DNA of 64,000 nt from positions 310,001 to 374,000 of the forward strand of contig NZ_JACIDS010000005.1 in the NCBI RefSeq assembly GCF_014196455.1, written 5' to 3'. Positions 1 to 9,778 of this stretch are shown here, piece by piece. The translations under genes and the position numbers were made by a program. The DNA is from Kaistia hirudinis (GTDB taxonomy: Bacteria; Pseudomonadota; Alphaproteobacteria; Rhizobiales; Kaistiaceae). The notes under the pieces were generated by a model that saw nothing but the letters and a program-made list of their open reading frames with translations, had not been told where the DNA came from and made no database searches. Every line of letters begins with the position of its first letter. Position 1 is the stretch's first letter.

Positions 1-323
1 GTCGAAGGTTCAAGTCGCGACACCCGCAATCGTTCCTCGGCCCGACGCACGATCGCGCACTGAGACCAGGGAACAAGCACCGCCTCCGCGCATTGGCTCT
101 TCGATGCACCGCGCGTCAACCGGACGTGGCGGCAAGGGGAACGGGGCGATTTTTCCGGTTTCTCGCCTCGGCCAACGAAACGGCAGCCGAGCCCCTGTCC
201 CGCCCGCGGCGCATCACCTCTCCCGATCCTGCGCAGTCCTGATCGCCCGATCGTGACGCGCAGCAAGGCGCTGGTGCGCTATGCTCCGGGGGCTCTCGCA
301 AGAGCTTGGACGGAGGATGGACG
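1..323. other. Non-coding or unassigned left edge
   Basis: I see no convincing gene here. A reading frame open from base 1 to a TGA at 61-63 could be the 3' tail of a plus-strand gene that begins outside the window, but the 20 residues match nothing I recognise. The rest is probably the upstream region of the DoxX gene; no clear promoter stands out. Confidence 0.4.
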
Positions 324-734
324 ATGATGACCTTCCTCGAACGCTGGCAGCCGCATTGCCTCGCAGCGCTCCGGATCGTCGCGGCGTTGCTCTTCATCGA
401 GCACGGCACGTCGAAGCTCTGGGGCTGGCCCTATGTCGACGGCCTCAGCAACCTGCCGCCCTTCACCCTGTTCTGGACCGCCGGCGTCATCGAGATCGTC
501 GGCGGCGTGCTGCTCCTGCTCGGCCTTTTCACCCGGCCCGCGGCGTTCATCCTCTCCGGCGAGATGGCGGTCGCCTATTTCATGGAGCACCTGCCGATCG
601 ATTTCTTCCCGATCCGCAATCAGGGCGACGCGCCGATCCTGTTCTGCTTCGTGTTCCTGTATCTCGCCGCCGCGGGACCGGGCGCCTTCAGCCTGGACGG
701 GCTCCGGCGTGCTCAGGCGAGCGCGGACTCATAG
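324..734 (+). CDS. DoxX family membrane protein
   Basis: Small integral membrane protein of about 136 residues. It has the DoxX-family pattern: an N-terminal helix with the E-H-G-x-x-K motif (FIEHGTSKLWG), a second helix rich in Gly (GVIEIVGGVLLLLGLFTR), a third over AFILSGEMAVAYF and a fourth near the C terminus, giving four predicted helices. DoxX-family proteins are often tied to redox or thiol stress, but the biochemical role is uncertain. I chose the ATG at 324 because a GGAGG lies 7 bases upstream; a longer TTG form from 306 is less likely. The 3' end overlaps the convergent chaperone gene by 22 bases. The copper genes next door may be only neighbours. Confidence 0.8.
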   Translation: MMTFLERWQPHCLAALRIVAALLFIEHGTSKLWGWPYVDGLSNLPPFTLFWTAGVIEIVGGVLLLLGLFTRPAAFILSGEMAVAYFMEHLPIDFFPIRNQGDAPILFCFVFLYLAAAGPGAFSLDGLRRAQASADS

Positions 735-910
735 CCCACAGCATCGAGCGCCTGGCGGATTGCCTCGGCCCCGGCCGAGCTTTCGACCCGCACCGATTTG
801 GCACCGAGATCGGCAGCGACCGTCGCCTTGGGATCGACCGCATGAACGGCCCTCTCGATCGTCGCGACGCAATGGCCGCAGGACATGTCGGGTACGTTGA
901 GAACGAGCAT
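713..910 (-). CDS. CopZ-like heavy-metal-associated (HMA) copper chaperone
   Basis: A 65-residue single HMA domain with a beta-alpha-beta-beta-alpha-beta pattern and the metal-binding MSCGHC motif (Cys11 and Cys14) in the first loop. Proteins of this kind carry Cu(I) in the cytoplasm and pass it to P1B ATPases such as the CopA encoded divergently next door. The start is supported by GGAGA 7 bases upstream. A CueR-type promoter faces this gene at 939-969, so it is likely copper-induced together with copA. It overlaps the end of the DoxX gene convergently. Confidence 0.88.
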   Translation of the reverse strand: MLVLNVPDMSCGHCVATIERAVHAVDPKATVAADLGAKSVRVESSAGAEAIRQALDAVGYESALA

Positions 911-938
911 GAAGATCTCCTTCGATTGGATCGACCAG

Positions 939-969
939 AAGATGGCCCTTCCAACGATGGAAAGGTCAA
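939..969 (-). promoter_or_regulatory. CueR-type promoter for the copper chaperone gene
   Basis: Reading the minus strand, a -35 TTGACC (964-969) is followed by 19 bases and then CATCTT (939-944). The spacer holds a dyad with arms CCTTTCC and GGAAGG. An over-long 19-bp spacer with a centred dyad is the hallmark of MerR/CueR promoters. The -10 is weak, which is usual for activator-dependent promoters. Confidence 0.65.
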
Positions 970-994
970 GAGGATGAAACCTCCGATCCCGCCC

Positions 995-1025
995 TTGACC
1001 TTCCCATGATGGGAAGCTCTATCTA
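995..1025 (+). promoter_or_regulatory. CueR-type promoter of copA-cueR
   Basis: A -35 TTGACC (995-1000) and a -10 TATCTA (1020-1025) are separated by 19 bases. The spacer carries the dyad ACCTTCCC-N5-GGGAAGCT (998-1018), very close to the copA promoter known from Escherichia coli. It lies about 30 bases upstream of the copA start and mirrors the promoter facing the chaperone gene. Confidence 0.82.
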
Positions 1026-1055
1026 GGGTGCGTTCCCGAACAAGGAGGCGCGTCC

Positions 1056-3337
<2,282 letters not shown>

Positions 3338-3341
<4 letters not shown>

Positions 3342-3781
3342 ATATCGGCGAAGCGGCGAGCGCCTCTGGCGTCTCCGCCAAGATGATCCGCTACTACGAG
3401 CAGATCGACCTGATCCCGCCGGCCGGACGGACGGAAGCCGGCTACCGGATCTATGACGAAGACGCGATCGCGACGCTGCGCTTCATCCGCCGCGCGCGCG
3501 ACCTCGGCTTCTCCGTCGAGGAAATGGCGGCGCTCCTCGCGCTCTGGCGGGACAAGAACCGGGCGAGCGCGGAGGTAAAGCGGATCGCGGAAGATCATGT
3601 CGCCGACATCGAGCGGCGCATCCGCGAATTGCAGGGCATGGCGAACACGCTGCGCCACCTCGCCAGCCATTGCCATGGCGACCACCGGCCCGACTGCCCG
3701 ATCCTCGAGGACATCTCGGAGGGCGAAGCGGCGCCGGCCCTGCAGCCGCCCTCTCAGAGGACCGGCTTCAGGCGGCGGTGA
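3338..3781 (+). CDS. cueR: Cu(I)-responsive MerR-family regulator CueR
   Basis: A 147-residue MerR-family activator. The winged helix-turn-helix occupies residues 1-70 ([18 protein letters not shown]), followed by a long dimerisation helix. The metal loop has Cys112 and Cys120 in a C-x7-C arrangement, the signature of CueR/HmrR sensors of +1 ions, unlike MerR itself. It overlaps the copA stop by 4 bases, and the matching operators lie at 939-1025, so it most likely controls both copA-cueR and the divergent chaperone gene. The 3' end overlaps the convergent SDR gene by 14 bases. Confidence 0.93.
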
Positions 3782-4535
3782 AGCCATTGTCGACGAAGAG
3801 GTGGGTGCCGTTGACGAAGCTCGCCTCGTCGCTCGCCAGGAAGAGAACGGCGCGGGCGACCTCCTCCGGCTCGCAGATGCGGCCCTGTTGCGCGGCCAGC
3901 GCCGCATCCGAGACGTCGACGCCGTAGCGCATCAATTCGCTGACCTCGCGATTGCCGTGCGGCGTGCGCACGAAGCCGGGACAGACGGCGTTGCAGCGGA
4001 TGTTGCGGTCGCGGAACTCGACCGCGATCGCCCGCGCGAACATGTGGCAGGCGCCCTTGGTCGTGTCATAGAGCACCTCCATCGGCGTCGCCGCCACCGC
4101 CGAGATCGAGGAGGTGCAGACGATCGACCCGCCGCCGCCCGCGATCATGTGCGGCAAGACCGCCTTGGTCATCAGGAACATGCTCTTCACATTGATGGCC
4201 GTCAGGCGGTCCCATTCCTCCTCCGTGGTCTCGAGGAACGGCTTGATGACGATCGAGCCGGCATGATTGAACAGCACGTCGATCCGCCCGAACTGCGCGA
4301 TGACCCGCTCGACGGCATCCGCGACGTCGCTGGCGAAGGAGACATCCGCCGGCACATGGATCGCCGTGCCGCCGGCGGCGACGATCTCGCCGACGATCGC
4401 CTCCGCCGCTTCGGCATTGCGATCGACGATCGCGACGCGGGCGCCCTCCTGGGCAAAGAGGCGCGACGTCGCCCCGCCCATGCCGGTTGCCCCGCCCGAA
4501 ATCAGCGCCACCTTGCCTTCAAGCCGTCCCGCCAT
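3768..4535 (-). CDS. SDR-family oxidoreductase
   Basis: A 255-residue classical short-chain dehydrogenase/reductase. It has the NAD(P)-binding GGATGMGG (residues 14-21), NHAG in place of the usual NNAG, and the catalytic Ser and YDTTK active site. An acidic residue after beta-2 (VDRN) favours NAD(H). The start at 4535 is preceded by GGGGGAGAAG at good distance; a longer GTG/ATG form would read into the divergent promoter. The substrate is not evident. It is divergent from the monophosphatase gene and sits at the edge of the inositol region, so a polyol substrate is possible but unproven. Confidence 0.82.
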   Translation of the reverse strand: MAGRLEGKVALISGGATGMGGATSRLFAQEGARVAIVDRNAEAAEAIVGEIVAAGGTAIHVPADVSFASDVADAVERVIAQFGRIDVLFNHAGSIVIKPFLETTEEEWDRLTAINVKSMFLMTKAVLPHMIAGGGGSIVCTSSISAVAATPMEVLYDTTKGACHMFARAIAVEFRDRNIRCNAVCPGFVRTPHGNREVSELMRYGVDVSDAALAAQQGRICEPEEVARAVLFLASDEASFVNGTHLFVDNGFTAA

Positions 4536-4677
4536 CGTCTTCTCCCCCGCGCGTGTGTCGGATCGATATCGACACGCCGAAGCCGCGCAGGCAACGACCA
4601 AATGTCGCGATCGGCGGCCGTAGCCGAACTGTCATCGCTTGGGTCTATTGCGGGCGGACGCCAGCCGGAGGCCCGCC

Positions 4678-5499
4678 ATGCAGCAGCGACTGACCGATCT
4701 TCTCGCCATCGACGCCATCGCGCCGAGCCCCGTCACCCGCGCGATGCTCGCGGCCGCGATCGCCGGTGCTGAGGCGATCGGCCCGCTGCGGCAGCGCTTT
4801 GAGCGCGCCAATATCACGCTGAAAGGCGCGCGCGACCTGCAGACGGCAGCCGACATCGCCTCGGAACGCGCGATCACGGCGCGGCTTCAGGCCGACTTTC
4901 CCGGCCATGCAATCCGCGGCGAGGAGGGAACGGCGATCGATGGTTCGGAAGGCGAATTCCTGGTCGATCCGATCGACGGCACGACGAATTTCGCCTTCGG
5001 CATGCCCTTCTTCGGCATCTGCATCGCGCTGCGCCGCGGCGGCGAAACCGTCGCCGGCGTCGTGCTCGATCCCTCGCTCGGCGAGGCCTTCGTCGCCGAG
5101 ACGGGCAAAGGCGCCTTTCTGAACGGCACGCGCCTCGCCACAATCCGGCATGTCGCGCCAGACGAGGCGCTGATCGGCGCCAGCCTGCCGGTTCCCGGCC
5201 AGCTCCGCAGCATTCCGGTCGAGACCTATCACACCGCACTCCGCTCGGTGATGGACACAGCGACGGGCGTGCGGCGGCTGGGTTCGGCGGCGCTGAGCCT
5301 TTGTTATGTCGCCGCGGGCCGGCATGATGCCTTCTTCGAGGACGGCCTGTCGCCGCACGACTATGCCGCGGCTGCCCTGATCGTGACGGAGGCCGGCGGC
5401 CTCGTCACCGGCTTTTCCGGCGCGCCGGTCGACGCGCGCGGCGCCGTGCTCGCCGGCAATCCGTCGCTTCACCCCTGGCTCGTCTCGCTCCTCGCATAG
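4678..5499 (+). CDS. Inositol monophosphatase-family phosphatase
   Basis: A 273-residue protein of the Li+-sensitive, Mg2+-dependent phosphatase fold. The metal site is visible as GEEG (residues 81-84) and DPIDGTTNF (97-105), and the C-terminal motif appears as HDYAAAALIVTEAGG. These enzymes hydrolyse inositol-1-phosphate, histidinol phosphate or related phosphomonoesters. The ATG at 4678 follows GGAGG at 6-7 bases; the upstream TTG at 4639 lacks support. It converges on the phosphodiesterase gene with a 31-base overlap. Placement beside iol genes suggests release of free inositol, but the family is broad and substrate assignment is inference. Confidence 0.88.
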   Translation: MQQRLTDLLAIDAIAPSPVTRAMLAAAIAGAEAIGPLRQRFERANITLKGARDLQTAADIASERAITARLQADFPGHAIRGEEGTAIDGSEGEFLVDPIDGTTNFAFGMPFFGICIALRRGGETVAGVVLDPSLGEAFVAETGKGAFLNGTRLATIRHVAPDEALIGASLPVPGQLRSIPVETYHTALRSVMDTATGVRRLGSAALSLCYVAAGRHDAFFEDGLSPHDYAAAALIVTEAGGLVTGFSGAPVDARGAVLAGNPSLHPWLVSLLA

Positions 5500-6344
5500 A
5501 GCGCGGCGAGCGCGATCGGCTCGTCGGTCGTGATCTGGTCGACGCCGAGGGCGACGAGCGTGCGCAGCGTGCCGCCGGCATAGGGCTCGCGCGTGTTGAG
5601 CGTATAGGCATCGATCAGCCGGCCGGCGTCCTGGAAGGCGTGCACGATGTTGAAGCCGAGCGTCGCCGCCTTCAGGATCAGCGGATATTCGAGATAGATG
5701 GTCGTGGCCTGCGGCGCGCGGGCGAGCGCCTCAGCGACAAAGGCGTCGAAGGCGGAGCGCTCGACGAGCCGCTCGATCACCCCGCCATGGCAAGGATCAT
5801 AACCGGTCGCGAGCCCCGGCGTCGCGGCGGCGAGCCGGCTGACCGCCTCGAAATCCCCGCCGGACAGCACGAAGCGGCCGGCAACCGGCGCAACGACCGC
5901 CCCGAACCGCGCGGCAATCGCCGCGTCGATCGCATCGGCGCCGACCTTGAGGTCGAGCTGGATGAGCGCACCCGGCTCGGCCGCGCTGGCGGCGCCCTCC
6001 GCCAGATCTTCCAGCAGCATCAGCGCCTGATCCGTCGCCGCTCCATCGGGAGCGCGCATGCGCAGCGTGCGGATCGTCTCGACGCGCGCCTCGCGGACAG
6101 GGCCGTGACCGGTCGTCTCGCGGTCGAGCGTCTCGTCATGCAGCACGACGAATCCGCCCTCCCCGTGCAATTGCAGGTCGATCTCGGCCGAGGCCCCAAG
6201 GGCAAGCGCCTCGGCGAGGATCGCAGGCGTGAACGGGATATCGCCGGCGCGCCGCTTCATGCGGTGCCATTTGAGGCGCACGACATGATCGTGCGCATGA
6301 ATCGCGACGCCGTCTATGTCGGGCTGAGAGGTTTCGTCGGTCAT
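5469..6344 (-). CDS. Glycerophosphodiester phosphodiesterase-family protein
   Basis: A 291-residue TIM-barrel protein of the GDPD family. The motif EIDLQLHGEGG followed by LHDETLDRETTG matches the catalytic core (E-x-D and H-D) of these enzymes, and the C terminus has the usual GVDQITTDEP strand. No signal peptide is seen, so it should act in the cytoplasm. GDPDs cut glycerophosphodiesters to glycerol-3-phosphate and an alcohol. The first catalytic His-arg element (usually H-R-G) is altered here to WHRMKRRAG, so activity should be checked. Lies between the monophosphatase gene and iolG; glycerophosphoinositol is an attractive but unproven substrate. Confidence 0.8.
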   Translation of the reverse strand: MTDETSQPDIDGVAIHAHDHVVRLKWHRMKRRAGDIPFTPAILAEALALGASAEIDLQLHGEGGFVVLHDETLDRETTGHGPVREARVETIRTLRMRAPDGAATDQALMLLEDLAEGAASAAEPGALIQLDLKVGADAIDAAIAARFGAVVAPVAGRFVLSGGDFEAVSRLAAATPGLATGYDPCHGGVIERLVERSAFDAFVAEALARAPQATTIYLEYPLILKAATLGFNIVHAFQDAGRLIDAYTLNTREPYAGGTLRTLVALGVDQITTDEPIALAALYARSETSQG

Positions 6345-6416
6345 GCCGCCCTTCCCTGATTGGAGCGGGCGGACCCTATTGGCGTGGAGTGACAGCCCCG
6401 TGAAGCCGCAAGTGGA

Positions 6417-7412
6417 TCACAGCGCCACGTCGACGACGCGCTTCTCCCGCGCCGAGGTCAGCGCCGCATCGGCAAGCAGCAGCGCCTTGAGGCCGTCTTC
6501 GCCCGACGGCGAGATCGGACCGCCCTGCTCTACCGCGGCGACAAAGGCCTGGATTTCCGCGCGATAGGCCTCGGTGTAGCGCGTCATGAAGAAGTTGAGC
6601 AGCGGCTCCCGCCGATAGCCATCGGCGCCGGCCACCTCGACATTGGTCGCGCGGACATTCTCGGCGCTGACCAGACCCTTCGAGCCATGCGCCTCGATGC
6701 GCTGGTCATAGCCATAGCTGGCGCGGCGCGAGTTCGAGATCTGCGCGATCCGCCCCGATCTTGTCGTCAGCACGATCGAGGCGCTGTCATAATCCCCGAG
6801 CGCGCCGATCTCCGGATCGACCAGGACCGAGGCGCTGGCATAGACGGTGACGGGCTCCTCACCGAGCAGGAAGCGGGCGATGTCGAAATCATGGATGGTC
6901 ATGTCGCGGAAGATGCCGCCGGACCGCTTGATATAGTCGGCCGGCGGGGCGCCCGGATCGCGGGACGTGATCGAGACCATCTCGACCGAGCCGATCGCAC
7001 CCGCATCGATCTGCCGGCGCACCTCGGCGAAGTTCGGATCGAAACGGCGATTGAAGCCGACCATCAGCTTGGCGCCGGTTTCGGCGACCACGGCGAGGCA
7101 GGAGCGGACGCGCGCGACGTCGAGATCGATCGGCTTCTCGCAGAAGATCGCCTTGTCAGCCCTTGCCGCCCGCTCGATCATGGCGGCGTGCAGATCGGTC
7201 GGCGTGGTGATCAGGACCGCGTCGATATCGGACGCGTCCATGATCGCATCGACGCTGCGCACCTCCGCGCCGGCGCTCGCCGCCAGAGCGGCGGCCGCGT
7301 CGGGGAAGGCGTCGGCGACGGCGATGAGCCGCGCGCGGGGGTTTGCGGCGATTGCCTCCGCATGCACCTTGCCGATGCGCCCGGCGCCGAGCAGGCCCAG
7401 TCTGACGGTCAT
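6417..7412 (-). CDS. iolG: Inositol 2-dehydrogenase IolG
   Basis: A 331-residue Gfo/Idh/MocA-family enzyme that oxidises myo-inositol to 2-keto-myo-inositol with NAD+. The Rossmann motif GAGRIG is at residues 9-14, the EKP motif with catalytic Lys at about 93, and GGIFRDMTIHDFD with catalytic Asp170 and His174. The sequence and length agree with bacterial IolG. It is the second gene of a two-gene minus-strand unit, 25 bases downstream of another Gfo/Idh/MocA gene, and is divergent from the iolR-iolCDEB block. Likely repressed by the RpiR-type regulator encoded at 8768. Confidence 0.9.
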   Translation of the reverse strand: MTVRLGLLGAGRIGKVHAEAIAANPRARLIAVADAFPDAAAALAASAGAEVRSVDAIMDASDIDAVLITTPTDLHAAMIERAARADKAIFCEKPIDLDVARVRSCLAVVAETGAKLMVGFNRRFDPNFAEVRRQIDAGAIGSVEMVSITSRDPGAPPADYIKRSGGIFRDMTIHDFDIARFLLGEEPVTVYASASVLVDPEIGALGDYDSASIVLTTRSGRIAQISNSRRASYGYDQRIEAHGSKGLVSAENVRATNVEVAGADGYRREPLLNFFMTRYTEAYRAEIQAFVAAVEQGGPISPSGEDGLKALLLADAALTSAREKRVVDVAL

Positions 7413-7437
7413 GTTTCCCTCCCGGAAAGATCGAATA

Positions 7438-8559
7438 TTATGAATGGTTTACATCGACCCACCCGCCCGACGCGAACGAGCGCGCCATGGCGTCGACGGT
7501 TCGCTCGATCGAAAGGCCGGTCTCGAAATCGATGAGATGCGCCGGCTCCCCGGCGATGGCGCGCAGGATCGCGCGCGCCTCGATCACCTTGAGATCGTTG
7601 AAGCCGAGGCCATGGCCGGGCGCGACGACGAAGCGGCCATAGGGCGGATGCGACGGCCCCATGAGAATGGTCCGGAAGCCCTGCGATGCGGGAGCTCCCC
7701 GCGCCTCATAGATCTGGAGCTCGTTCATCCGCTCCTGGTCGAACAGGATCGTGCCCTCTGACCCAAACACCTGCAGCGCGATGCGGCCCTTTCGGCCCCA
7801 GGCGGACCGGCTGAGCTGGATCGTGCCGCCGACGCCATTCTCCAATCGAAACAGGATGTTGGCGATATCCGCCGTCTCGACGGGACGCGCTGTTCCATCC
7901 TCCACGCGCCGCGTCGGATAGGGCTTCGCCATGTCGGTGACGACACGGGCGACGCGGCCGAAGAAGACGGTCAGCAGCGAGAGCGGATGAACGCCGAAAT
8001 CATCGAGCGCGCCATGACCGGACCCGGCGGCGCTTTTCCAGCCGAACGGCGCCGCCGCATCGGCCATGAAGTCTTCGTCCATCTCGATGCGGATCTGGTT
8101 GACCGTGCCGATCGAACCGGAATCCACCAGCGATTTCATATGGTTGAGCGCCGGATTCTGGATGTAGTTGTAGCCGAGCGCCGTCACCTGCGCGGATCGG
8201 CGCGCCGCTTCCGCCATGGCCTCGGCATCGCCGAGTGCTGTCGCCATCGGCTTCTCGCACCAGACATGCTTGCCTGCTTCCAGCGCCGCGATTGCCATTT
8301 CGGCATGGAAGGCGTTCGGCGTGGTGATCGAGACGATGTCGACCTCGGGGTCGGCGATCAGCGCGCGCCAGTCGCCGCTCGCCCTGGCGAAGCCGAACTC
8401 CGCCGCCTTGCGCGCAGCCAAATCATCCGTGATTTCAGCAAGATGGACGAGGTGCGGCCGCGCCACGTCGCCAAAGGTCGGCGCCACTGCGTTCCAGGCG
8501 AGCGCATGGCACTTGCCCATATAGCCGGTCCCGATCAGGCCGACGCCGAGTGACTTCAT
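7438..8559 (-). CDS. Gfo/Idh/MocA-family oxidoreductase
   Basis: A 373-residue NAD(P)-dependent dehydrogenase. It has the Rossmann GTGYMG near residue 10, the EKPMA motif near residue 102, and the family C-terminal domain with GALDDFGVHPLSL holding the likely catalytic Asp and His. It is longer than IolG and only distantly similar, so it is not a simple duplicate. Position directly upstream of iolG and divergent from the iol regulator suggests action on inositol isomers (scyllo- or chiro-inositol) or on a related sugar. Substrate cannot be read from sequence. Confidence 0.85.
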   Translation of the reverse strand: MKSLGVGLIGTGYMGKCHALAWNAVAPTFGDVARPHLVHLAEITDDLAARKAAEFGFARASGDWRALIADPEVDIVSITTPNAFHAEMAIAALEAGKHVWCEKPMATALGDAEAMAEAARRSAQVTALGYNYIQNPALNHMKSLVDSGSIGTVNQIRIEMDEDFMADAAAPFGWKSAAGSGHGALDDFGVHPLSLLTVFFGRVARVVTDMAKPYPTRRVEDGTARPVETADIANILFRLENGVGGTIQLSRSAWGRKGRIALQVFGSEGTILFDQERMNELQIYEARGAPASQGFRTILMGPSHPPYGRFVVAPGHGLGFNDLKVIEARAILRAIAGEPAHLIDFETGLSIERTVDAMARSFASGGWVDVNHS

Positions 8560-8695
8560 GCCGCCTTCTCCGATCGAACCGAGCTAACCTTCGCAGTCGA
8601 TTTTAATAAGCCAGACTTATAAAAACCTGGACCATCGCCCCCAGACCGCCGCCACCGGCGCCCCAATGGAATGAATTGACCGCTCGCGGAATGTC

Positions 8696-8711
8696 TGGAA
8701 CATTTATTTCG
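8696..8711. promoter_or_regulatory. Candidate RpiR/IolR operator (copy 1)
   Basis: TGGAACATTTATTTCG lies in the divergent region between the Gfo/Idh/MocA gene and the RpiR-type regulator gene. It shares TGGAAC-N5-TTTC with a site upstream of iolC at 9634. IolR of Sinorhizobium is reported to use GGAA-N6-TTCC-like palindromes; this copy matches three of four bases in the second arm. Confidence 0.4.
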
Positions 8712-8767
8712 CATCTCGCAGAGCCGTCAAGCGATGTCGCCGCGACGGCCGGGCGCAGGAACCATGG

Positions 8768-9610
8768 ATGACGGACGAGACCGGGACGGCAGCGCCGCGT
8801 GACTTCTGGACGCTGCGCAATCTGATCGTGACGCGCAAGGACGCGCTGCCGAAGCGGCTGGCGCAGGTCGCCCTCTATGCCATGGCGAGCCCGGACGACA
8901 TCGCCTTCGGCACCGCCGCCTCGATCGCCGAGAAGGCCGCGGTCCAGCCCTCGACCCTCGTCCGCTTCGCCCAGGCCTTCGGCTATCAGGGCTTTTCGGA
9001 ACTGCAGGAGGTGTTTCGTGACCGGCTGCGCGACCGGCCTTCCACCTATGACGAGCGGCTGTCGCAGCTCCGCGCACATAAGGATGGCGGCTCGAAGACG
9101 GAGCGCCTGCTCGCCGGCTTTTGCGACGCGGCGGAGCGCTCCGTGGGCTCGCTCCGCGAGCGGATCGATGCGCGCCAGATCGAGGCGGCGGTTGCATTCC
9201 TGGCGCGCGCCGAGACGATCTATCTGATCGGCCAGCGCCGTTCCTTCCCGGTGACCAGCTATATGAGCTACGCCTTCGGCAAGCTCGGCGTGAAGACGGT
9301 CCTCGTCGGCTCGGCCCAGGGCACCGACCCCGAGACGCTGGCCTTCGCCGGACCGCGCGACGCGGCCATCGCGATCTCGTTCACGCCCTATGCCTCGGCG
9401 ACGCTCGCGCAGGCACGCCAAGTCTCAGATCAGGGCACCCCGCTCGTCGTGATCACCGACAGCCCGTTCAGCCCGCTCGTGCCGAAGCTCGGCGTCTGGT
9501 TCGAAGTCGTCGAGGCCGACTATGAGGGCTTCCGCTCGCTCTCGGCGAGCCTCGCGCTCGCGATGACGCTGACCGTCGCCGTCGCGGAGGTCAGGCGACA
9601 GGATGGATAG
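8768..9610 (+). CDS. iolR: MurR/RpiR-family regulator, probable IolR
   Basis: A 280-residue regulator with an N-terminal HTH_6 domain (residues about 10-85; SIAEKAAVQPSTLVRFAQAFG is the recognition region, split here as AEKAAVQPSTLVRF) and a C-terminal SIS sugar-phosphate-binding domain (about 120-270). This is the architecture of the rhizobial IolR repressor, which senses an inositol-catabolic intermediate. Position immediately upstream of iolCDEB and divergent from iolG matches the known iolR-C-D-E-B order. Two sites sharing TGGAAC-N5-TTTC flank the gene at 8696 and 9634 and are candidate operators. Confidence 0.85.
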   Translation: MTDETGTAAPRDFWTLRNLIVTRKDALPKRLAQVALYAMASPDDIAFGTAASIAEKAAVQPSTLVRFAQAFGYQGFSELQEVFRDRLRDRPSTYDERLSQLRAHKDGGSKTERLLAGFCDAAERSVGSLRERIDARQIEAAVAFLARAETIYLIGQRRSFPVTSYMSYAFGKLGVKTVLVGSAQGTDPETLAFAGPRDAAIAISFTPYASATLAQARQVSDQGTPLVVITDSPFSPLVPKLGVWFEVVEADYEGFRSLSASLALAMTLTVAVAEVRRQDG

Positions 9611-9633
9611 ATCATTCCGGATTGACGATATTG

Positions 9634-9649
9634 TGGAACCTATGTTTCA
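9634..9649. promoter_or_regulatory. Candidate RpiR/IolR operator (copy 2)
   Basis: TGGAACCTATGTTTCA is a near-palindrome (TGGAAC-N4-GTTTCA, one mismatch) in the 168-base gap between the regulator gene and iolC, about 130 bases before the iolC start. It shares ten fixed bases with the copy at 8696. Proposed as the operator for iolCDEB. Confidence 0.45.
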
Positions 9650-9778
9650 TTCCGCTCCACTGATCGCGCCCGCTTACAAGAGGCGGGCGCGCGTGAGCCG
9701 TGTTCGCCCGAAGGCCGCCATTGGCGAAACGAGCGGGACGAACGGGCTCGTTTGCGGAATGATCCGGAGGAGATGACG

